Shown here piece by piece: positions 30,323 to 40,541 of a DNA stretch of 64,000 nucleotides. The position numbers and the translations under genes were made by a program. The notes beneath the pieces are model-generated. The model made no database searches and was not told the DNA's origin. It saw nothing but the letters and a program-made list of their open reading frames with translations. This stretch comes from Turbatrix aceti (lineage: Eukaryota > Nematoda > Chromadorea > Rhabditida > Panagrolaimidae), in assembly GCA_963969345.1 (NCBI GenBank), contig OZ017767.1, forward strand, positions 8,460,739 to 8,524,738. Direction: 5' to 3'. Numbering within the stretch: position 1 is the first letter of the stretch; each line of letters begins with the position of its first letter.

Positions 30323-30769
30323 CTGAGTGCGCATTTCTATTTTTGTACATACAAGTTTGGCAGCCTTAATTTTTTTGTTAATGAAGTTTTCGAGTTATTT
30401 GTTCAATATAACTTTTTTAGATCTTGTCAAGAAGAGTAAACTTTTTTGTGTGGCTCTAATTGTAGTGCACTTTTTCCGCTTCCTTGTGGTAGCCGCAGCA
30501 CACATCAGGTTCTTTATTTTCTTCAGAGTCGGCTGCCACTCGAAAAAGAAAGAGCAAAGGGACTAAAAAAAGAAACAAAAAAATGAGAACAATTTGCGTA
30601 AAAATTAAAAAAAAAAATGTTAGTGTGCGGAAAAAAATTTGTCCCTACTTATACGGCTGCTTTGCTCTTTATGTTAGTGACTCTACTTTGAGCGCAGCTT
30701 TTGCAAAAATTGTTGGTGTCGGAATACCTTTATTCAGTAAACAGAGCTTCCCGACCGAATAATTTCCGC

Positions 30770-31065
30770 CAGACGAAAACAAGTATGTCATTGGGTGCAA
30801 AGATCAGCGCCATTCTGTGTTGTTTGCTCCTACTCTAAAATAGATCTTGACCGATGACTCATTTTGTGTCAAAACCACTGCTGACGTCATTTCTTGGTAT
30901 TGGCCCCGCCTCCTGCTCCCGCGTTCGTTGTTTTGACGCGTAAAGGCGGTCGCTGCAAGCAAAGATCAGCGACGGGTCACGTGTTTTTGTAAGCGTACAG
31001 AAATACATCTTGTCTAAGTAATCTCGTATAAGAATCAGTTTTTCAGTTCCCGATTCATCATCAAC
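30770..31065 (+). promoter_or_regulatory. Promoter of sHSP-like gene 12
   Basis: CAAAGATCAGCGCC near 30803, TGACGTCA at 30882-30889, GGCCCCGCC, GTTGTTTTGACGCG (a changed form of the GTGTTTCGACGCG arm), AAAGATCAGCGAC at 30961-30973, ACATCTTGT, and TATAAG at 31027-31032. The upstream arm reads TTTTGTGTCAAAACCAC, so both arms have lost their CG in step. No divergent B partner is present on the left. Confidence 0.65.
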
Positions 31066-31905
31066 ATGGACCACCGCTCTATTCCAGTCAACTACCAGTC
31101 TTTTGGCGAACCCTTCGCCCTTCAACTTCCTAGCCGCCGCTTCGGACCTTTCGGTCGCTGGCTCCCCGACGCATGGGCTCGCCCTCATCATCACGACTTT
31201 GCACCCGAAGGGGACTTTCTCCAAGGTAAGCGCGGCCACTGCAAGAAAGGTCGCCGGAACCGTTCCGAGTCTACTTCGTCGTCGTCTTCATCTGATTCTT
31301 CATTGGACTCTTCGCCTGAGGAAGAAGTCGGTCGTCGCAGTCCCGGACCTGCAAAGAAATGCGGTGGACGCCGTCACGGACAACGCTTCCACGGACATGG
31401 TCATGGTCATGGCCACGGTCACGGCCATAAACACCACTTCATGCGACCCTTCATGCCAGGCGGATTCTACGGTCACCACGGCTTCAAGCACCACGACGGC
31501 CCCCGATTCGGACATTGTGAACGAGGCCCTGCCGTCGACCTGGCTATCCAAAACGGCGACAACGAAGACTTTCACGTTGTCGAGCCCGATGAGGCTCTCG
31601 CGTCGGATGTCCGTCGTCTCAACATCTCTGAACCGTTGACCGACAAACGCTACAAGCTGAAGCTGCACGAACTGCGCCGCTACGACCCCAGCGAGGTGGA
31701 GGTTCTCCTGCGCAACGGTAAGCTGACCGTGAAGGCCACCCGCACCAAGGAAATCGAGTCTCGCTCCGTCACCCGCTCCGAGACTCATGTCATCACTCTT
31801 CCGGAAGACGTCGACCCCGACTCGCTCCAGATCAAATTTAAACCCCGCAAGGGACTTTTGATTCTGGGAACCAAATCTGCCGATGCCGTTGCTGCCGCCG
31901 AGTAA
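31066..31905 (+). CDS. sHSP-like gene 12 (subfamily A, last of cluster)
   Basis: Single exon, 279 residues from MDHRSIPVNYQSFGEPFA. The head has PHHHDFAPEGDFLQG, then KRGHCKKGRRNRSES, a Ser tract with a Leu (DSSLDSS), RRSPGPAKKCGGRR, HGHGHGHGHGHGHKHH and MPGGFYGHHGFKHH. Domain: YKLKLHELRRYDPSEVEVLL, GKLTVKATRTKEIESRS, HVITLPEDVDPDSLQIKFKP, RKGLLILG; it ends SADAVAAAE. The second half is almost the same as gene 11. Same strand as gene 11, so not part of a divergent pair. Confidence 0.86.
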   Translation: MDHRSIPVNYQSFGEPFALQLPSRRFGPFGRWLPDAWARPHHHDFAPEGDFLQGKRGHCKKGRRNRSESTSSSSSSDSSLDSSPEEEVGRRSPGPAKKCGGRRHGQRFHGHGHGHGHGHGHKHHFMRPFMPGGFYGHHGFKHHDGPRFGHCERGPAVDLAIQNGDNEDFHVVEPDEALASDVRRLNISEPLTDKRYKLKLHELRRYDPSEVEVLLRNGKLTVKATRTKEIESRSVTRSETHVITLPEDVDPDSLQIKFKPRKGLLILGTKSADAVAAAE

Positions 31906-32087
31906 ACCTGACATTCCTTGTAAATTTGTGCATTTTTTATAAATATTGAATTATTGCTTTACACTGTCAATTGTTAATTGTTGTTTTATTTAAGTTGTAA
32001 AATACACTGAAAATCCAATTCTTCTGGCCTCGGAAAAACAAAAGGGGGGGGAGGGAGAAGTTTCATGAATAAAATTGCTGCCTGATA

Positions 32088-32112
32088 GAGCCTGCGTTTC
32101 AGTCGCGGTTTC
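32088..32112 (+). other. Conserved 3' hairpin, sHSP-like gene 12
   Basis: GAGCC, bulged T, GCG, loop TTTCAGT, CGC, GGTTTC. The stem is partly weakened. Flank ATTGCTGCCTGATA precedes it; it starts about 180 bases past the stop. Confidence 0.5.
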
Positions 32113-32339
32113 TGATGTGAGTGCGCAAATTCTATTATAACAGATGTTTACTAATAAATATGTTGCAGAGTCATTACTTTATGCTTTGTGCGTTCGTGGC
32201 AGCTGTGGAGAAGAACCGTTTATCTTATTAAAAATACTAATAAATAACCTTTTCTTTGCTCTTTGTCTCCTTATTCGCTGATTCTGATGTTGAAAAGACC
32301 ATTCATCTTGAACACAATCCTTTGGATTAAAAAAAAACA

Positions 32340-32560
32340 ACAAAACCATGCGTCGCGGATCTTTGCAAGGAAGCTCCGCCTCGTCCATGTCTTTGGTGTC
32401 AAAAAAAAGCGGGGAGAGTGGTGACGCGACCAAAGACGCACGTGAACTTTGTCGCTCATCACGCCCTTCCGCCCAACAAAGATCAACGACACTCGACTTT
32501 ACGTGTCTGATACGCACGCATATTTAACGCGAGCAATTCCAGTGCACAGGTGTATGATTG
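32340..32560 (+). promoter_or_regulatory. Relic of an sHSP-type promoter upstream of cytochrome b5 reductase
   Basis: In order: GGATCTTTGCAAGG, TTTGGTGTCAAAAAAAAGCG, GTGGTGACGCG, CTTCCGCCC, AACAAAGATCAACGACACTCG and a TATA-like CATATTTAA at 32518-32526. Order and spacing follow the cluster's B-type promoters, with AAGATCAGCGAC altered to AAGATCAACGAC and TGACGTCA to TGACGCGA. Probably the promoter of a lost thirteenth gene, now 170 bases upstream of the reductase start. Confidence 0.45.
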
Positions 32561-32694
32561 TTGGTGAGTGTAGGAGCATTCTTACAACTACTGCAAGTCA
32601 ATTTCATTCTTTTCCGCTGCTTGTGAACAAATTGATTCATTTTAGCAGACAATATTTTGTTAAAAAATATTGCCAACGGGTCGTCTACAAAAAT

Positions 32695-33863
32695 ATGGCT
32701 CCGTCGTCGCCGCTCGTCGCTGCAACCGCTAATGTATGTTGTTACAGTTTGTGTCATATATTGTTGCATTGCCATTTGATATGCGAATTAGAAAATGCAA
32801 GTAATTTTGAAAAGAGTGCGCTTTTGCCAAAATAACGCTGAAAAAAATTCAAAAATAACAATACGCGCATTTTTGGTCTCCAAGCGAAAAAATATTTTTC
32901 GTGTTAAGACCATGCTAAACCCGCTTTTTGCATTTTTCAAAATTTTTGGTATTTCGTTATTTATTTTTCTTTTTTTTGCAGCACCCAGTGACCCTGCAGA
33001 ACAGAGAAACAATTTATGCTCTTCCACTTATTCAAAAAGACATCCTCAACCACGATAGTCGTAACTTCCGATTTGCCTTGCCTTCTGAAAACCATGTTCT
33101 TGGTTTACCAATTGGTCAGCATGTCCAGCTAATTGCGGATATCAATGGCGAAACCGTGACTCACTCTTACACGCCGACGTCGATGGTTAACACTTTGGGT
33201 TACGTGGACATCGTTATCAAGGTTTATTTCGCTAATACTCATCCGGCTTATCCTGAAGGCGGAAGGCTTACACAATTTCTTGACAAAGTGAAAATTGGTG
33301 AGACAGTCAACTTCCGAGGCCCGAAAGGCCGAATCACTTACTTGGGCAAAGGGAACTTCCTAATTAACCAATTCAAGTCGGATGTGGTCAAGAAACACAC
33401 TTTCAAGCACATTGGCATGATTGCCGGAGGCTCCGGGGTCACACCGTTTTATCAGGTAAGAATTTTAGTAAAATTGTTATTTATGTATCTGACATTTTGA
33501 AAATAATTTTTTTGTTTTCAGCTGATCGCGCACATTTTTGCGGACCCAGAAGACACCACAAAAATGTCTCTGCTCTATGCAAACAAAAAAGAAGATGACA
33601 TCCTGCTCCGCAAAGAATTCGACGAACTGGCTGCAAAGTACCCGGATCGCCTCAAGATTCACTACACGCTGGAACAACCCCCGGCTGGGTGGACAGGATC
33701 GACGGGATACGTGACCGAAGAAATGATCGCTGCCCACATGCCCCCGCCTACGGATCCTGCAAACGCTGTCTTTCACTGTGGGCCGAAGCTCATGAATCAG
33801 AATATCTGCTTCCCGCTTTTGGAGAAACTTGGGTATTCTCCCGACAATCGGCACAAGTATTAA
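32695..33863 (+). CDS. NADH-cytochrome b5 reductase
   Basis: Exons 32695-32733, 32982-33455 and 33522-33863 join in phase 0 to give 284 residues. This FAD enzyme passes electrons from NADH to cytochrome b5 for lipid desaturation and related steps. Visible marks: the FAD-binding region GLPIGQHVQL and HSYTPTS, a lid-like NFRGPKGRITY, the NADH-binding IAGGSGVTPFYQ and LLYANKKEDDILLRKE, and FHCGPKLM near the end. The FAD motif normally reads R-x-Y-T-x-x-S; here the Arg is His. The N-terminus is short (MAPSSPLVAATAN) with no membrane anchor in this model; another first exon could exist upstream. An AATAAA lies near 33908. Confidence 0.85.
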
Positions 33864-34620
33864 ATTGAACGGAATCTGTCGTGCTGTAACCGGTTTTGCG
33901 TTTTTAATAAATAATGAATTTGAATTTAAAAAATGAGTCAGATTTCGAACTAAAAACCCAATTTGAAAAAAAACCGAGGCTTTCGAATCTTTGTCGGGTT
34001 TTTTCACGCTGTCAAAGCTTCTTATCAATTTTTTATTTTTATTTTTTTCATAACGTGATAAAATTAGAAAAATGACCCTGAAAACTTTTTATTTAAAAAG
34101 TAGGCGATTTCGGTCGAGCTCTATCAAAAGTTTTGGTACAGGTTTTTATTCGTAAATACCTGGTAAAATTGGGTGCCGAAAAAACTGGTAACTAAGTCCA
34201 CAAAATATTTAGAACATGAAATCGAAGTTTTGGAAAACCCTATTTTTTACAAAGGATTGGAATTTCGGTTCGACAAGTCAACAAAACAGACCCAAAGTAC
34301 AGCTGTATTTCAAAATAAAAGTCACCTGCTGATTCATAAATATGAACCCCTTAGACCATAAAAACGCCCCTGATCATTTGCAAAAATAAAAAAAAAAGAT
34401 TAATGCAGACATGAATTCAATTCATCTCTAACAACCTTTTTGAACAATAGAACGCATAGAATTAAATATAAAACCATGCAAACAAGTGAACACGAAAATC
34501 AAAAATTTTTTCCCTCGATTACTGTTTGCGCATTGTCAAAAAAATGGTTTATCTCAAAAATTTATTTGACCAGCAGCTTGTTCGCCATCAATGGAAAGGT
34601 GGGTGGATGAAAGGTCACAA
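33864..34620. other. Intergenic spacer
   Basis: AT-rich, no gene seen. The ORF at 34173-34361 has no motif. It ends at the probable promoter of the ShKT gene: CATATAAG at 34629-34636, about 90 bases upstream of that ATG. Confidence 0.5.
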
Positions 34621-34725
34621 TCCTGGCTGCATATAAGATCATCCGGAAGCTGCTGAAATCACATTACATATTTGATCGACGGTTGAACGAACGAAGGACT
34701 CTCGCTACAGTAACCGTCTTAAATC

Positions 34726-37700
34726 ATGCTGGCAAAAATTGTGATCCTTGTTTTTTTGTTTTTTGTCGGTGGCATGGCGCAGTGCACTACGACGGCTGCG
34801 GATTCTGATACAACGGCGACAACCGCGGCTTCTGGAGCCACGACTGTTAGTGGCGCGACTACGGTCAGTGGTGCCACCACGGCTGCTGGATCTGGAAGTG
34901 GGTTTTTTTTTGGGATTTCGAAATCGAAAAACCAAAAAAAAAAAATTTAGGCTGCACGGATACGGCAAACAATTGCGCAGCAGTGGCTTACCTGTGTCAG
35001 AACAGGTAAGTATATACTATTTATGTAATTTTCTGAAAAACTCCTGCAACGAAATTTTTTTAGTCTCTATTACGATTTGATGACCCAGCAATGCCCAGCA
35101 ACGTGCAGCCGGTGTTCAGGTGCTTCGACGACTGCAGCCACGAGTTCCACCTGTGCCGACCTCCTAAATCCGACAACTGGGGTCTCAGATTGTCCGAGTA
35201 GAGCTTACCTGTGCAACAATACCGTATACTACACTCTCATGACCGAACAGTGCCCCAAGACTTGCAACCGATGCTCTTCTTCGTCTTCTTCGTCTTCTTC
35301 CGGGTCTGCTACGTCCACTTCGAGCTGCGTGGATCTTACCAACCCAACAACAGGTGTCTCCGATTGCACAAGTCTGGCTTATCTTTGTGACAACAGTGTT
35401 TATTACACTCTCATGACCCAGCAGTGCCCAAAAACATGCAATCGGTGCTCAACCGCGGCTTCTGGAGCCACGACTGTTAGTGGCGCGACTACGGTCAGTG
35501 GTGCCACCACGGCTGCTGGATCTGGAAGTGGGTTTTTTTTTGGGATTTCGAAATCGAAAAACCAAAAAAAAAAAATTTAGGCTGCACGGATACGGCAAAC
35601 AATTGCGCAGCAGTGGCTTACCTGTGTCAGAACAGGTAAGTATATACTATTTATGTAATTTTCTGAAAAACTCCTGCAACGAAATTTTTTTAGTCTCTAT
35701 TACGATTTGATGACCCAGCAATGCCCAGCAACGTGCAGCCGGTGTTCAGGTGCTTCGACGACTGCAGCCACGAGTTCCACCTGTGCCGACCTCCTAAATC
35801 CGACAACTGGGGTCTCAGATTGTCCGAGTAGAGCTTACCTGTGCAACAATACCGTATACTACACTCTCATGACCGAACAGTGCCCCAAGACTTGCAACCG
35901 ATGCTCTTCTTCGTCTTCTTCGTCTTCTTCCGGGTCTGCTACGTCCACTTCGAGCTGCGTGGATCTTACCAACCCAACAACAGGTGTCTCCGATTGCACA
36001 AGTCTGGCTTATCTTTGTGACAACAGTGTTTATTACACTCTCATGACCCAGCAGTGCCCAAAAACATGCAATCGGTGCTCAACCGCGGCTTCTGGAGCCA
36101 CGACTGTTAGTGGCGCGACTACGGTCAGTGGTGCCACCACGGCTGCTGGATCTGGAAGTGGGTTTTTTTTTGGGATTTCGAAATCGAAAAACCAAAAAAA
36201 AAAAATTTAGGCTGCACGGATACGGCAAACAATTGCGCAGCAGTGGCTTACCTGTGTCAGAACAGGTAAGTATATACTATTTATGTAATTTTCTGAAAAA
36301 CTCCTGCAACGAAATTTTTTTAGTCTCTATTACGATTTGATGACCCAGCAATGCCCAGCAACGTGCAGCCGGTGTTCAGGTGCTTCGACGACTGCAGCCA
36401 CGAGTTCCACCTGTGCCGACCTCCTAAATCCGACAACTGGGGTCTCAGATTGTCCGAGTAGAGCTTACCTGTGCAACAATACCGTATACTACACTCTCAT
36501 GACCGAACAGTGCCCCAAGACTTGCAACCGATGCTCTTCTTCGTCTTCTTCGTCTTCTTCCGGGTCTGCTACGTCCACTTCGAGCTGCGTGGATCTTACC
36601 AACCCAACAACAGGTGTCTCCGATTGCACAAGTCTGGCTTATCTTTGTGACAACAGTGTTTATTACACTCTCATGACCCAGCAGTGCCCAAAAACATGCA
36701 ATCGGTGCTCAACCGCGGCTTCTGGAGCCACGACTGTTAGTGGCGCGACTACGGTCAGTGGTGCCACCACGGCTGCTGGATCTGGAAGTGGGTTTTTTTT
36801 TGGGATTTCGAAATCGAAAAACCAAAAAAAAAAAATTTAGGCTGCACGGATACGGCAAACAATTGCGCAGCAGTGGCTTACCTGTGTCAGAACAGGTAAG
36901 TATATACTATTTATGTAATTTTCTGAAAAACTCCTGCAACGAAATTTTTTTAGTCTCTATTACGATTTGATGACCCAGCAATGCCCAGCAACGTGCAGCC
37001 GGTGTTCAGGTGCTTCGACGACTGCAGCCACGAGTTCCACCTGTGCCGACCTCCTAAATCCGACAACTGGGGTCTCAGATTGTCCGAGTAGAGCTTACCT
37101 GTGCAACAATACCGTATACTACACTCTCATGACCGAACAGTGCCCCAAGACTTGCAACCGATGCTCTTCTTCGTCTTCTTCGTCTTCTTCCGGGTCTGCT
37201 ACGTCCACTTCGAGCTGCGTGGATCTTACCAACCCAACAACAGGTGTCTCCGATTGCACAAGTCTGGCTTATCTTTGTGACAACAGTGTTTATTACACTC
37301 TCATGACCCAGCAGTGCCCAAAAACATGCAATCGGTGCTCAACCGCGGCTTCTGGAGCCACGACTGTTAGTGGCGCGACTACGGTCAGTGGTGCCACCAC
37401 GGCTGCTGGATCTGGAAGTGGGTTTTTTTTTGGGATTTCGAAATCGAAAAACCAAAAAAAAAAAATTTAGGCTGCACGGATACGGCAAACAATTGCGCAG
37501 CAGTGGCTTACCTGTGTCAGAACAGGTAAGTATATACTATTTATGTAATTTTCTGAAAAACTCCTGCAACGAAATTTTTTTAGTCTCTATTACGATTTGA
37601 TGACCCAGCAATGCCCAGCAACGTGCAGCCGGTGTTCAGGTGCTTCGACGACTGCAGCCACGAGTTCCACCTGTGCCGACCTCCTAAATCCGACAACTGG

Positions 37701-38604
37701 GGTCTCAGATTGTCCGAGTAGAGCTTACCTGTGCAACAATACCGTATACTACACTCTCATGACCGAACAGTGCCCCAAGACTTGCAACCGATGCTCTTCT
37801 TCGTCTTCTTCGTCTTCTTCCGGGTCTGCTACGTCCACTTCGAGCTGCGTGGATCTTACCAACCCAACAACAGGTGTCTCCGATTGCACAAGTCTGGCTT
37901 ATCTTTGTGACAACAGTGTTTATTACACTCTCATGACCCAGCAGTGCCCAAAAACATGCAATCGGTGCTCAACCGCGGCTTCTGGAGCCACGACTGTTAG
38001 TGGCGCGACTACGGTCAGTGGTGCCACCACGGCTGCTGGATCTGGAAGTGGGTTTTTTTTTGGGATTTCGAAATCGAAAAACCAAAAAAAAAAAATTTAG
38101 GCTGCACGGATACGGCAAACAATTGCGCAGCAGTGGCTTACCTGTGTCAGAACAGGTAAGTATATACTATTTATGTAATTTTCTGAAAAACTCCTGCAAC
38201 GAAATTTTTTTAGTCTCTATTACGATTTGATGACCCAGCAATGCCCAGCAACGTGCAGCCGGTGTTCAGGTGCTTCGACGACTGCAGCCACGAGTTCCAC
38301 CTGTGCCGACCTCCTAAATCCGACAACTGGGGTCTCAGATTGTCCGAGTAGAGCTTACCTGTGCAACAATACCGTATACTACACTCTCATGACCGAACAG
38401 TGCCCCAAGACTTGCAACCGATGCTCTTCTTCGTCTTCTTCGTCTTCTTCCGGGTCTGCTACGTCCACTTCGAGCTGCGTGGATCTTACCAACCCAACAA
38501 CAGGTGTCTCCGATTGCACAAGTCTGGCTTATCTTTGTGACAACAGTGTTTATTACACTCTCATGACCCAGCAGTGCCCAAAAACATGCAATCGGTGCTC
38601 GTAA
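34726..38604 (+). CDS. Secreted protein with 18 ShKT domains
   Basis: The start MLAKIVILVFLFFVGGMAQC is a clear signal peptide. Exon 1 (34726-34897) ends in Thr/Ser-rich linker. Then each 630-base unit adds an exon of 55 bases and one of 464 (first pair 34951-35005 and 35064-35527; the last exon is 38214-38604). Introns are 53 and 58 bases. Total 1,070 residues. Each unit encodes three ShKT domains: CTDTANNC to CPATCSRC (spanning the intron), CADLLNPTTGVSDC to CPKTCNRC, and CVDLTNPTTGVSDC to CPKTCNRC. Each has six Cys with the YLC and YYTLM core. Linkers are Ser- or Thr-rich, so probably glycosylated. Role is likely extracellular: cuticle, mucin-like coat or secreted effector. ShKT is also a toxin fold, but nothing here shows channel blocking. 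Confidence 0.88.
34821..38600 (+). repeat. Six tandem 630-base units inside the ShKT gene
   Basis: Units start at 34821, 35451, 36081, 36711, 37341 and 37971, each with AACCGCGGCTTCTGGAGC. Coding bases per unit are 519 (173 codons), so copy number can change without breaking the frame. Introns and even the poly-A run in intron A look the same in all six copies. Confidence 0.95.
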
Positions 38605-39092
38605 TTTTTGTGGAAAAGTAAAATTTGGAAAATCGTATATTTAAATAAATTTTGCATTTAAAATGTAATTTTACAAAAGTTGCGTACAAGTTTACGCCCA
38701 CGTGACGCCACTGACGTCAGACAATTTTTTTGATTGCATTTATTTTCTTATATTTTTATTTCGCCGTTTTCCTCCGTTGGCATGCAAAAATGAGTAAAAA
38801 AACTTCTGAAGCATAAAAATTTATTTATTATTTTTTACGTTTGTGTGGTTTTCTGATATCTGTTGAGGTTTATTTCATTAAAAAAAAGGTCATACTGCGA
38901 AACAAAATTATGGTATACAAACAAGTATGTACATAGATGTATGTACATGGTGCGAAAGTGTAATATACAAATATTTAACGAAATTTAGGCAATGTTTTTG
39001 GTTAAAACCATTTTTTTCTTCTGAAATACCGTATTTATTTACATACTTTTTTCTTAACCCATAAGTGGCAACTTATGCCCAACGAGCTCATA
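38605..39092. other. Spacer between ShKT gene and chemoreceptors
   Basis: AT-rich; AATAAA near 38644. ACTGACGTCAG at about 38709 contains the same CRE core as the heat-shock promoters but stands alone. Confidence 0.4.
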
Positions 39093-40214
39093 ATGGACCC
39101 CAAAGCGGAATCAGTTACTGATGCTTTCGCCCATATTGACGACATGTTTTTTAACGCAATGACACCGACTCAGTTATGGATCATAAACAAAATTGCACTT
39201 GTGATCCATCTGATTTCACTTGTGAACATTTTCTTTGTGACCATCATCGTGATTTTTATTGTCGTCAGCATTATTCAGAACAAAAACAATATGAAAACTC
39301 CATTTTTCTTCCTTTTCGTGATGGGAAACATTCACTACGCATTAACCGAAGCTTTCGCGTTTACCGTTGACGTAATCGATGTTATGCTGCCGTTTTTTGT
39401 GCGACAAATCAGTTTTGTGTTGGGATGGCATTTCAACGGATTTTTAGGCATCTGGAATATGGCTATCGCTTTTAACAGGTTTTCAGGTATTTTTTTGTTT
39501 AATTTAAATAAATATTCGTTTTTAATTTTTTTTGTAAATTTTTTATGATTTTAAACATTTAAATAAAGTATTCTAGCAATAATCCTGTGGGCTCACATGG
39601 ACACAATCTGGAGCAAAAAAACAACGCCTTTAATTTTGATATTTCTATTTCTGTATCCTTTTCTCCTAAGCATCTACATTGCCAACACGTGGCTTTGTCA
39701 ATGGATGTTAGCAACGTGTAATGCCAACATATTTTCAAAAAACAACGAAATTTACGCCGTGATAATACTCGTTTCAAATTTTATAACGTCCTTAGGCGCC
39801 GTCATTTTCTGTATATCAGCAGGCTTGTCCAGCCGATGTGCCAAAAACAGCATCTCAACAGTCACAGAAAAACAACGGAACGCTGAAAATATTTTACTCA
39901 TTCAATCATGCGTTATGACGATTTTCTTTGGACTCCAGTCCGCGGCGCAGTTTTGTATGTTCTTGACTCCCATTGGATTTGTTCAGATCATGATAAACTA
40001 CGTCGCAGTCATCTGTCAGAGCTGTTACGTGACGGCGATGTACATGCCTTTTTTGATAACAAAGATGTTCAGAAGCCAGCTCAAAAAGTTTTTTCATCTT
40101 CCAAACAACAAAATATCCGTCAACAATAGTTTTTTCACAGCAAGTCACCGTATTCCGATGCCATCCAATGGTATTGATGCGAATTATGCACGACGAAGCG
40201 GAACGCTGTCCTAG
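39093..40214 (+). CDS. Serpentine chemoreceptor-like 7TM protein 1
   Basis: Exons 39093-39486 and 39577-40214 give 343 residues. The start MDPKAES was chosen over 39075 because the paralogue starts MDSKTEK. Seven hydrophobic segments can be read: TM1 IINKIALVIHLISLVNIFFV on into VIFIVVSI, TM2 PFFFLFVMGNIHYALTEAF, TM3 GFLGIWNMAIAFNRFSG (the W-N-x-A-x-N-R-F form typical of nematode srx/srt-like receptors), then SFILIFLFLYPF-like TM4 and three more. It probably senses external chemicals in sensory neurons; the ligand is unknown. The subfamily is not certain. Confidence 0.72.
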
Positions 40215-40541
40215 ATGTATGAAAAAATTATTTTGCAATTTTTTAACACACAAAAATATTTTTAAATATTTAAAAAAAATACTTCCGTTATTTTTTTAAT
40301 TTGGTGGAGTTGTTCCAATTTTTTCTGATGTTTTTTTACAAATGCAAATTGTCAGAACACAGTCACAAAAAAGTTTTACTGAATTATTCGGTTTATGAAA
40401 AAAAATTACATACTGCAAACATGTAATTTCAACCAATGTTGGTCAGCGTTTTCATATTTTTACATTTTTAGAAAACTCTTACATACATATTTTTTTTCTT
40501 ATTCACGGACGAATCGAAAAAATTATTCTCATTATTTTAAA

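Noticed and set aside
13313..31905. Reading the cluster proteins as SR splicing factors or protamine-like proteins
   Set aside because: Ser and Arg tracts are only the linker; the conserved C-terminal 100 residues follow the alpha-crystallin strand pattern.
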